Of a stretch of DNA of 20,640 bases, positions 1-5,717 are shown piece by piece. Under the pieces are notes generated by a model that did no database searches, was not told the origin of the DNA, and was given only the letters and a program-made list of their open reading frames with translations. How positions within the stretch are numbered: the first letter of the stretch is position 1; each line of letters starts with the position of its first letter. The stretch is from an uncultured Paracoccaceae bacterium (GTDB taxonomy: Bacteria > Pseudomonadota > Alphaproteobacteria > Rhodobacterales > Rhodobacteraceae): NCBI GenBank assembly GCA_937927675.1, contig CALBSG010000122.1:1-20640 (forward strand), written 5' to 3'. The position numbers and the translations under genes were made by a program.

Positions 1-1175
1 GTCAGCGCCTGCGTCCGGGCATGCTGGAATCGACCACCCAGCCTTGCCCGCATTGCCACGGCACCGGGCTGATCCGCTCGGATGACTCGATGGCGCTGCA
101 AGTTCTGCGCGCATTGGAAGAAGAAGGCACGCGGAAACGCTCGAAAGAGGTGCTGCTGAAAGCGCCGATCGGGATCGTCAACTTCCTCTTCAACCAAAAG
201 CGCGAACATATCGCGCTGATCGAGGCCCGCTATGGCATGTCGGTTCGGATCGAGGCCGACCCGACCCTTATCAGCCCCGATTACGCCATCGAAAAGTTCA
301 AGACCGCGACCCGCGTGGTGCCGGAAAACAGCCCGGTGATCTCGGGCCACGCCGGTCTGATGGGCGCGCCGGTGGATGAGCCGGAAGACGATCTGATCGA
401 AGACGATCTCGAGGACGAGATCGAAGAGGCCAGCGTCGAGGTCGCGGCTCCGGCTGCGGCTGCCGAAGCGGCCGAAGGCGCAGGCGGTACCCGCAAACGC
501 CGTCGTCGTCGGCGGCGGCGGAAACCCGGCGGCGCGCCGGGCGAAGCAAATGGTATGACGGGCTCGGATTCCGAGGACGACGGTGCCGAGGATGACGAAG
601 ACGGCGGGGACGAGGACATCACTCCGGCGGCAGACGTCACCGAAGCTGCTCCGGTTGAGACTGTAGCTGAGACGGCCCCGGTTGAAACCGCAGCGGTTGA
701 GGCTCCGGCCAAACGCACTGTCTCGCGCAGCCGCAAGCCTGCTGCGACCAAGGCCAAGGCGGCCGAACCGGCTGCCGAAGCCGCAGAGGCCCCGAAGCCC
801 AAGGCCACGCGCAGCCGCGCCAAGCCCAAGGCCGAAGCTGCGGTTGCTAACCCCGAGGCCGAAGCCGAGGTGACGGGTTCGGAGGTTGCGGCCGAGGCGC
901 CAAAGCCGAAAGCCACCCGCAGCCGTGCCAAGCCGAAAGCGGCGGTTGAGGTTGACGCTCCGGTTGCCGCGGCACCCGCGCCTGTCGCCGAAACTTTCCC
1001 GGCCGACCCGGCAATCGCCGAGGCCGCGCTGGCCGAAACGGCCGTCGCAGGCGCCCTGTTGCCCGATCCGCAGGACAAGGTGCAGGATAAGGCACAGGAC
1101 GTGGCCACCGAAACGCCGGTGGACGATGGCCCCGCCAAGCCGAAGAAAAAGGGCTGGTGGTCGCTGGGCCGCTAA
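1..1175 (+). CDS. rne: Ribonuclease E/G family, C-terminal part (5' end outside window)
   Basis: RNase E is the endoribonuclease that starts mRNA decay and rRNA processing and scaffolds the degradosome. The frame is open from base 3, so the S1 and catalytic DNase-I-like parts lie upstream of the window. What is visible begins QRLRPGMLESTTQ and then CPHCHGTG, the two-cysteine Zn-link of the family, followed by the small domain (VLLKAPIGIVNFLFN). After about residue 110 the protein becomes low complexity: acidic stretches, a run of eight arginines near bases 500-525, Ala/Pro/Lys-rich sequence, and a 16-residue repeat EAPKPKATRSRAKPKA at 786-833 and 894-941. This resembles the disordered, RNA- and partner-binding tail of alphaproteobacterial RNase E. 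The end, KKKGWWSLGR, is aromatic and basic and could be a partner-binding motif. A terminator follows 23 bases after the stop. Family assignment is firm; RNase E rather than RNase G is inferred from the long tail. Confidence 0.93.
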   Translation, partial: QRLRPGMLESTTQPCPHCHGTGLIRSDDSMALQVLRALEEEGTRKRSKEVLLKAPIGIVNFLFNQKREHIALIEARYGMSVRIEADPTLISPDYAIEKFKTATRVVPENSPVISGHAGLMGAPVDEPEDDLIEDDLEDEIEEASVEVAAPAAAAEAAEGAGGTRKRRRRRRRRKPGGAPGEANGMTGSDSEDDGAEDDEDGGDEDITPAADVTEAAPVETVAETAPVETAAVEAPAKRTVSRSRKPAATKAKAAEPAAEAAEAPKPKATRSRAKPKAEAAVANPEAEAEVTGSEVAAEAPKPKATRSRAKPKAAVEVDAPVAAAPAPVAETFPADPAIAEAALAETAVAGALLPDPQDKVQDKAQDVATETPVDDGPAKPKKKGWWSLGR

Positions 1176-1198
1176 GCCTATCCACTAAGAATTGCAAA

Positions 1199-1228
1199 GG
1201 GCGGCTGGGGAAACCCGCCGCCCTTTTT
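1199..1228 (+). terminator. Intrinsic terminator after rne
   Basis: A perfect 7-bp stem, GGGCGGC (1199-1205) with GCCGCCC (1217-1223), is followed by five T residues. Read on the minus strand the same stem is followed by TTTGC, so it may also stop transcription of the convergent TusA-like gene, whose stop codon is at 1253-1255. Confidence 0.88.
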
Positions 1229-1252
1229 GCATCCGCCGATCAGCGCCGCGAA

Positions 1253-1483
1253 TTACCCGCCCGCGCGGATCAGATAGACGCCAACCGCGCCCTCCTGTCG
1301 GGCCTCTATAAAGGCATGCCCGGCCTCGGCACAGAAATGTGGCAAATCAATCGCGGCCATCGCATCCGTCGCCCGCACCGCCAGCACTTGGCCCTGCGCC
1401 ATTCCCAACAACCGTTTGCGCGCCTTCAGGACGGGCAGCGGGCATAACAACCCCTCGCAATCAATCTCGACGTCGATCTGCAT
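1253..1483 (-). CDS. TusA-like sulfurtransferase / sulfur carrier protein
   Basis: This is a 76-residue protein beginning MQIDVEIDCEGLLCPLPVLKARK. The CPLP motif, with cysteine 14 followed by two prolines near the N-terminus, is the signature of the TusA/SirA/YeeD family, where the cysteine carries a persulfide. The family shuttles sulfur for tRNA thiolation, molybdenum-cofactor synthesis or respiratory sulfur metabolism; which role applies here cannot be told. The start at 1483 is chosen because AAAGG lies about 8 bases upstream. The frame is open further upstream, to 1543, but that extension is proline-rich, matches nothing typical of TusA, and overlaps an interspersed-looking motif. The gene converges on rne and diverges from ccdA. 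CcdA also handles thiols, so the neighbourhood has a sulfur/redox theme, though nothing shows a direct link. Confidence 0.88.
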   Translation of the reverse strand: MQIDVEIDCEGLLCPLPVLKARKRLLGMAQGQVLAVRATDAMAAIDLPHFCAEAGHAFIEARQEGAVGVYLIRAGG

Positions 1484-1495
1484 GGCCCCGCCTTT

Positions 1496-1527
1496 CATCT
1501 TGACCAGAAATACTCCCGCCGGAGGCC
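1496..1527 (-). other. CCTCCGGCGGG-type intergenic motif in the TusA leader
   Basis: Read on the minus strand, this segment starts GGCCTCCGGCGGGAG, continues with TATTTCTGG and ends in TCAAGATGAAA. The first part can fold as CTCC-GGCG-GGAG. From memory, similar strings recur between genes in Rhodobacteraceae genomes, but only this copy is present in the window and its function is unknown to me. It overlaps the leader of the TusA-like gene and ends just before that gene's ribosome binding site. Confidence 0.35.
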
Positions 1528-1629
1528 GCGACGCCAGCCCCAATTGTCGCCGCCTGTCGCAGATGTGACAGCTTGCCGGGGTGACGCGCCCGCATCCGCC
1601 CGCTATCAGGGGACACGAAGGAGACTGAC

Positions 1630-2388
1630 ATGTTCGGCATCAATATCCTCGACGCAGGGCTGATCCTTGCCTCCGCGCTGGCCTTTGCGGGGGGGCTTCT
1701 GTCGTTCCTGTCGCCTTGCGTTCTGCCCGTGGTGCCGCCCTATCTTGCGTATATGGGGGGCATTTCCATGGGGGAGATGACCTCACCCGGGGCCGCGCGC
1801 CGTCGCGTCATTCTGCCCGCACTGTTCTTCGTTCTGGGGCTTTCGACGATCTTCCTGCTTCTGGGCTTTGCCGCCTCGGCCTTCGGGCGATTTTTCCTGA
1901 CCAATCTTGAGATTTTCAATCGCGTCGCGGGCGCGGTCGTCATCGTCTTTGGGCTGCATTTCCTTGGCGTGTTCCGGATACGCCTGCTGGACCGCGAGGC
2001 CCGGCTGGATGCGGGTGACCGAGGCGGCTCGGCGTTCGGGGCCTATGTGTTGGGTCTTGCCTTTGCCTTCGGCTGGACGCCCTGCAACGGGCCGATCCTG
2101 TCAGGCATCCTGACCTTGGCGATGCAGGGCAATGACATGGGCCGCACGCTGTACCTGATGGCCGTCTATGCCATGGGGCTGGGCCTGCCGTTCCTCTTGT
2201 CAGCGATCTTCATCGCGCAGGCCATGGGCCTGATGAAGCGGCTGAAACCTCATCTGCGCAAGATTGAGATGGCGATGGGGGTCCTGCTGGTCATCGTTGG
2301 CCTGACGCTTTTTACCGGCACCTTCTCGATCTTCTCGGGCTGGCTCCTTGATGGGCTAGAGGCGTTGGGCCTGCCGCTTCTGGGCTGA
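1630..2388 (+). CDS. ccdA: Cytochrome c biogenesis / thiol-disulfide transmembrane protein CcdA
   Basis: CcdA carries electrons across the inner membrane from cytoplasmic thioredoxin to periplasmic thiol-disulfide proteins, for haem attachment to c-type cytochromes and related reductions. The 252-residue product has the expected hydrophobic pattern of about six membrane segments. Both redox cysteines are in their family motifs: C30 in FLSPCVLPVVPPYLAYMGG and C152 in FGWTPCNGPILSGIL. Length fits the short CcdA form, with no DsbD thioredoxin domains. The start is well supported by GAAGGAG 6 bases before the ATG. The gene is divergent from the TusA-like gene, with 146 bases between the two starts. 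The next gene on this strand begins 53 bases after the stop; that gap holds an imperfect inverted repeat (GCCAAG at 2403-2408, CTTGGC at 2421-2426). Confidence 0.93.
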   Translation: MFGINILDAGLILASALAFAGGLLSFLSPCVLPVVPPYLAYMGGISMGEMTSPGAARRRVILPALFFVLGLSTIFLLLGFAASAFGRFFLTNLEIFNRVAGAVVIVFGLHFLGVFRIRLLDREARLDAGDRGGSAFGAYVLGLAFAFGWTPCNGPILSGILTLAMQGNDMGRTLYLMAVYAMGLGLPFLLSAIFIAQAMGLMKRLKPHLRKIEMAMGVLLVIVGLTLFTGTFSIFSGWLLDGLEALGLPLLG

Positions 2389-2441
2389 TCCCCCTTAATT
2401 TTGCCAAGGTTTCATGCCAGCTTGGCGCAAAGGGGGGCCGC

Positions 2442-3656
2442 ATGGCTGAGGGGCAAGATTGTGAAACTGCGGTGTTCCGCCGCCGGGTGTTTTACATCCC
2501 CGGCTATGATCCGATTCATCCCCGCCGCTATCGCGAACTTTACCGCAAGGAAGGCGCCGATCAGGCGCGGATTTCTGGCTATGGGCTGACGCTGGCGGCA
2601 AAAGCCGCCAAAGGCCCCTATGGCTGGCATGTCAGCAGTCAGATTAACGGCCAAAAGACCGAGGCCGACTTTGAGGTGCTGGTCTGGTCGGACATTGTGA
2701 AAACCTCGATGGATCAAGGGATTGTCAGGACCTATCTGCAACTTCTGCGCACGGCATGGGCCTATATCGGATCGGGGGCACTGTTTCGGCTGATGCGGTT
2801 GCGCAAGGGGCCGATGATCGCCGCCCTTTACCCCATCGTCTTTTTGATCGGGCAACTTCTGTTGGCGATACTGGCAGGGTGGGGGATCGGTGCTCTGGTG
2901 GCCGATGTCAGCCATTGGGGCCTTGGCCTTGTGGCGGGCGCAGGGGTGGTCTGGGCGGTGTTGCGCGCCTTTCGGCGCTGGGACAACAAGATCTTTGCCT
3001 ATTACCTCATGCATGATTACGCCTATTCGGCGCAGGCCAAGGGGGCGAACCCGGCAGAGCTTGAAACCCGGATGGCGACCTTCCGCGCGTCCATTGCCGG
3101 GGCGCTGCAGGAAGATTTTGACGAGGTTCTGGTCGTTGGCCATTCCTCTGGCGCGCATTTGGCAGTGTCGATCCTGTCGGATCTGATCCGGCAGGGACTG
3201 CCCGCCAAGCATCCCGCGTTGGCCTTTCTGTCCTTGGGGCAGGTGGTGCCGATGGTGTCGTTTCTGCCCGAGGCGCGGCGTTTGCGCGGCGATCTCGCCT
3301 ATCTTTGCACCCGCGACGAGCTGACTTGGGTGGATGTCACCGCCCCCGGCGACGGCTGTGCCTTTGCCTTGTGCGATCCGGTCGCGGTGACGGGCGTGGC
3401 ACCTGCGTGCAAGCGCTGGCCACTCATTCAGACCGCGGCTTTCACGCAAACCCTGTCGCCTGAACGTTGGGCCGCACTGCGCTGGCGTTTTTTTCGTCTG
3501 CATTTCCAGTATCTTTGCGCTTTTGATCGCCCCGGTTTCTACGACTATTTCCAGATTACCGCCGGGCCGCAGACCCTTGGCACCCGCTATGCCGGACGTC
3601 CTGCGGCAAAAAGCCGGATCGAGACGGCGCTGTCAGGGTATAGAACCACGGCATGA
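2442..3656 (+). CDS. Membrane-anchored alpha/beta-hydrolase-like protein of unknown substrate
   Basis: I do not recognise a named family for this 404-residue protein. The N-terminus (VFYIPGYDP, residues about 16-24) resembles the first strand and oxyanion region of alpha/beta hydrolases. Two hydrophobic segments (about residues 125-150 and 155-175) suggest a membrane hairpin. LVVGHSSGAHLAVSIL places a GxSxG nucleophile elbow at Ser235. The C-terminal third is cysteine-containing and aromatic, and includes DVTAPGDGCAFALCDP, which could hold the acid. An esterase, lipase or thioesterase acting at the membrane is the natural guess, but the substrate cannot be read. The start has a strong AAGGGGGG site. 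The stop overlaps the start of the P450 gene (ATGA at 3653-3656), so the two are translationally coupled and probably functionally paired. It could also be a non-catalytic relative, since I cannot place the histidine with confidence. Confidence 0.85.
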   Translation: MAEGQDCETAVFRRRVFYIPGYDPIHPRRYRELYRKEGADQARISGYGLTLAAKAAKGPYGWHVSSQINGQKTEADFEVLVWSDIVKTSMDQGIVRTYLQLLRTAWAYIGSGALFRLMRLRKGPMIAALYPIVFLIGQLLLAILAGWGIGALVADVSHWGLGLVAGAGVVWAVLRAFRRWDNKIFAYYLMHDYAYSAQAKGANPAELETRMATFRASIAGALQEDFDEVLVVGHSSGAHLAVSILSDLIRQGLPAKHPALAFLSLGQVVPMVSFLPEARRLRGDLAYLCTRDELTWVDVTAPGDGCAFALCDPVAVTGVAPACKRWPLIQTAAFTQTLSPERWAALRWRFFRLHFQYLCAFDRPGFYDYFQITAGPQTLGTRYAGRPAAKSRIETALSGYRTTA

Positions 3657-5005
3657 CCCCGCCCAAACCGCCCTCTCGTCGCGACACGGCCAGCCTTTGG
3701 CAACAGCTGCGGTTGTTCCGCCACGACATCCTGTCGTCGCAACCTGCGCGGCTTTACCGGGCATGGATGGCCGAGTTTCGCACGCCGTTTTTCCGCAGCT
3801 ATCTGTGCAACGATCCTGCGCTGGTAAACCGGATTTTGATTGAACGCCCCGATGCGTTTCCGAAATCCAATCGCATCCGAGAGGGGCTGAACCCGCTTCT
3901 TGGAAATTCGGTCTTTGTGACCAATGGCGAGATCTGGAAGCGCCAACGCCGCATCATTGACCCGGCCTTTGAAGGGGGCCGGTTGCGCGACACGTTTCCG
4001 GCGATGGTGGCTGCGGGGCAGGCGGCCGTTGCGCGGTTTGCCCCCGGCGTCACCGAGGTCGAAGAACAGATGAGCCATGCCGCGGCCGATGTGATCTTTC
4101 GTACGCTTTTCTCCATCCCCATCGAACATGCCGTTGCCACAGCGGTGTTTCATGAATTCCGCACCTATCAACGCACGCAGCCGCTGCTGAACCTTGCCGC
4201 CTTCCTGCCCTTGCCGCGCTGGTTGCCCCGCTTTCACCGCCGCGACACCCGCCGGTCTGCGGCCCTGATCCGCGGCCTGATTGCCCAGCTTTGCGAAACC
4301 CGCGCCGCAGAAATCGCTGCGGGCACGGCCCCCGATGATCTGGCGACCAAGATCATGACCACGCCTGACCCCCAATCGGGAAAAACGTTCACGACAGCAG
4401 AAATGGTCGATCAGGTGGCGATTTTTTTCCTCGCTGGGCATGAAACCAGCGCGTCGGCCATGGCTTGGGCGCTTTATCTTCTGGCCCTTCATCCGCAGGC
4501 GCAGGATCAGGTGGCCGCCGAAGCGGCAAGCCTGCCGGACGCCCCGGATTTTTCTTCCCTGTCGCGTCTGAAATTCACCCGCGATGTGTTTCGCGAAACC
4601 CTGCGGCTCTATCCGCCGGTGCCGATGATGGTGCGCGAAAACACGCAGGCAGAGGAGATGCGCGGCCGCAAGATCGCGCCCGGCGCGCAGATGGTTCTGT
4701 CGCCTTGGCATCTGCATCGCCACGAGCGCATTTGGCCCAACCCCGATGACTTTGATCCTGCCCGCTGGCAGACCGAGGAAAATCGCGCCTGTATGCGCGA
4801 CGCCTATATGCCGTTCTCTGCCGGACCCCGGGTTTGCACCGGGGCAGGCTTTGCCATGGTGGAGGGGCCATTGCTTCTTGCCATGCTGGTCAAACATTGG
4901 CGGTTTCAGCGTATCGAGGGCCGCGATCCGGTTCCGGTGGCGCATCTGACGGTGCGGGCCAAGGATGGGATATGGTTGACGATATCGCCTCGTTTGAAAT
5001 GCTGA
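3653..5005 (+). CDS. Cytochrome P450 monooxygenase
   Basis: P450s use haem iron, O2 and two electrons to hydroxylate or otherwise oxidise an organic substrate. All landmarks are present in this 450-residue protein: the I-helix oxygen-activating motif AGHETSAS (A261-G262-H263-E264-T265), the K-helix ExxR as ETLR (E315, R318), the FDPARW meander region, and the haem loop FSAGPRVCTGAGFA with the thiolate ligand at Cys395. There is no N-terminal membrane anchor, which fits a soluble bacterial enzyme. General features (AGHET, PPVPMMVREN, the FxPxRW spacing) recall fatty-acid or terpenoid/carotenoid hydroxylase families more than short camphor-type P450s, but the substrate is not readable. No ferredoxin or reductase gene is nearby, so electrons must come from a shared partner. 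Translation is coupled to the hydrolase-like gene by a 4-base overlap. The gene ends 53 bases from a convergent gene. Confidence 0.96.
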   Translation: MTPPKPPSRRDTASLWQQLRLFRHDILSSQPARLYRAWMAEFRTPFFRSYLCNDPALVNRILIERPDAFPKSNRIREGLNPLLGNSVFVTNGEIWKRQRRIIDPAFEGGRLRDTFPAMVAAGQAAVARFAPGVTEVEEQMSHAAADVIFRTLFSIPIEHAVATAVFHEFRTYQRTQPLLNLAAFLPLPRWLPRFHRRDTRRSAALIRGLIAQLCETRAAEIAAGTAPDDLATKIMTTPDPQSGKTFTTAEMVDQVAIFFLAGHETSASAMAWALYLLALHPQAQDQVAAEAASLPDAPDFSSLSRLKFTRDVFRETLRLYPPVPMMVRENTQAEEMRGRKIAPGAQMVLSPWHLHRHERIWPNPDDFDPARWQTEENRACMRDAYMPFSAGPRVCTGAGFAMVEGPLLLAMLVKHWRFQRIEGRDPVPVAHLTVRAKDGIWLTISPRLKC

Positions 5006-5010
5006 CACCG

Positions 5011-5032
5011 CAAGAGTTTTCGAAAACTCTTG
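5011..5032. repeat. Perfect 22-bp palindrome between convergent genes
   Basis: The sequence CAAGAGTTTTC is followed immediately by its exact reverse complement. As RNA it gives a 9-bp stem with a short loop at the centre. It starts 5 bases after the P450 stop and reads identically on both strands, so it can act as a terminator or transcript-stabilising hairpin for both converging units. Similar AAGAGTTTTCGAAAACTCTT strings seem familiar from other Rhodobacteraceae intergenic regions, but I cannot verify this here. Confidence 0.7.
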
Positions 5033-5054
5033 CAAACTTCTCCGAAGAAATTTG
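5033..5054 (-). terminator. Hairpin downstream of the minus-strand fumC operon
   Basis: On the minus strand CAAATTTCT pairs with AGAAGTTTG through one U-G wobble, around a UCGG loop. It lies 4 bases after the stop codon of the 76-residue gene and directly abuts the 22-bp palindrome. There is no long T-run, so it may be a processing or stability hairpin, or it may work together with its neighbour as a terminator. Confidence 0.5.
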
Positions 5055-5058
5055 TGGG

Positions 5059-5289
5059 TCAGACCACAACGGAAACCGCATCGCGGTTCCGGAAGATCAC
5101 GAACTGCCCGGCATTCTCGATGGAGCGAACCCCTCGCCGTCGCACTTCATGGCAAAATCGCTGCCGCCCGATCAAGCGCTCAACACCCTCGACAGAGCGC
5201 CTCAGAATTCCGCCTTCTGCGGCGGCGCGGGCGCTGAAAAGCTGAACGATCCAGCGATCTGGCGTGATGGGGGCTGGTCGATCCTTCAT
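5059..5289 (-). CDS. Small conserved-looking protein, 76 residues, unknown function
   Basis: The protein begins MKDRPAPITPDRWIVQLFSARAA and continues with a basic, amphipathic middle (LRRSVEGVERLIGRQRF, EVRRRG) and an end IENAGQFVIFRNRD. It resembles short Rhodobacteraceae proteins that databases sometimes label N-(5'-phosphoribosyl)anthranilate isomerase. At 76 residues it cannot be the TrpF barrel, so that label would be wrong or refer only to a neighbouring gene. The real reading frame is supported by a near-perfect AGGAGGT ribosome binding site 5 bases before the ATG, by the frame filling the space to the hairpins, and by its position as the last gene of the sspB-fumC unit, 36 bases after the ribbon-helix-helix gene. 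No membrane segment or known catalytic motif is visible. Its charge pattern would allow RNA, DNA or protein binding. Confidence 0.8.
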   Translation of the reverse strand: MKDRPAPITPDRWIVQLFSARAAAEGGILRRSVEGVERLIGRQRFCHEVRRRGVRSIENAGQFVIFRNRDAVSVVV

Positions 5290-5294
5290 GGCGC

Positions 5295-5309
5295 ACCTCC
5301 TGCAAGGAG
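5295..5309 (-). promoter_or_regulatory. Hairpin covering the Shine-Dalgarno site of the 76-residue gene
   Basis: In the minus-strand transcript CTCCT (5309-5305) can pair with AGGAG (5301-5297) across a TGC loop. That AGGAG is the core of the AGGAGGT ribosome binding site, so the hairpin could keep it closed. The preceding stop codon is only 16 bases upstream, so a ribosome finishing that gene might open the stem. The stem is short and may be chance. Confidence 0.35.
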
Positions 5310-5325
5310 TGTTGCCATGCCAAGG

Positions 5326-5544
5326 TTAACGCGCTGTTAAAGCCCGTAACACCCAAACCCGGATGGCAGAGGCAAGCCCCACATCGCCGTCGCGCCCGGC
5401 ATCCACCTCGGCTGCAAGCTCGTTGACCGAGATCCCTCGCCCGCGGGCAAGCCGCTGGAACGACTCCCAAAACTCCGCTTCCAACGACACGCTGGTGCGG
5501 TGGCCTTTCAAGGTCAGCGAGTGTTTGACGGGCCGCCCGCTCAT
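5326..5544 (-). CDS. Ribbon-helix-helix domain protein
   Basis: This 72-residue protein starts MSGRPVKHSLTLKGHRTSVS. A short basic strand (KHSLTLKGHRTSVSLE) is followed by two helices (EFWESFQRLARGRG and SVNELAAEVDAGR). This is the layout of small ribbon-helix-helix DNA-binding proteins, which dimerise through the strand and insert it in the major groove. The start overlaps the stop of the DUF4169 gene (ATGA at 5541-5544), so the two are translationally coupled. The target is unknown; it might act on its own operon or on a distant site. No toxin gene sits beside it, so an antitoxin role is not supported. The gene order fumC, DUF4169, RHH agrees with what I recall from other Rhodobacterales. 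Confidence 0.88.
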   Translation of the reverse strand: MSGRPVKHSLTLKGHRTSVSLEAEFWESFQRLARGRGISVNELAAEVDAGRDGDVGLASAIRVWVLRALTAR

Positions 5545-5714
5545 TCGCGCTTGGCCCCGTCCAGATCGCGCCGGGCCTTGTCGGCCCGGGCTTTTTCAAG
5601 GTCTTTTTCGGCCTTGGTCCTGCCGAATTTCACCGCGTTCTCATCGCCCTTCGCGCGGGCCCCAGTCCGGTCCTTGGCCTTGCGGGCCGCGCGAAGGTTG
5701 ATGATTTCAGCCAT
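5541..5714 (-). CDS. DUF4169 family small basic protein
   Basis: This gene codes for 57 residues, beginning MAEIINLRAARKAKDR and ending in a charged Lys/Arg/Asp/Glu helix (KAEKDLEKARADKARRDLDG). The start MAEIINLR followed by basic residues, then NAVKFGRTKAEK, matches DUF4169, a short family of unknown function common in alphaproteobacteria. The product should be largely one or two amphipathic helices. The ATG lies only 3 bases beyond the fumC stop, and the stop overlaps the start of the ribbon-helix-helix gene, so it is locked into the fumC operon. The charge and size would suit a nucleic-acid or ribosome-associated protein, but that is a guess. Confidence 0.88.
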   Translation of the reverse strand: MAEIINLRAARKAKDRTGARAKGDENAVKFGRTKAEKDLEKARADKARRDLDGAKRE

Positions 5715-5717
5715 GGA

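Noticed and set aside
3587..5035. A 482-codon open frame on the minus strand opposite the P450
   Set aside because: It mirrors the codon structure of a P450 with all conserved motifs, has no recognisable domain, and is rich in Arg/His/Gly as expected of antisense frames in GC-rich DNA.
5059..5289. Calling the 76-residue protein phosphoribosylanthranilate isomerase
   Set aside because: TrpF is a full TIM barrel of about 200 residues; a 76-residue basic protein cannot perform that reaction alone, even if databases carry the label.
5326..5714. A toxin-antitoxin module formed by the ribbon-helix-helix protein and DUF4169
   Set aside because: DUF4169 has no toxin fold, the pair is locked into the fumC operon, and no RelE, VapC or similar toxin is nearby.
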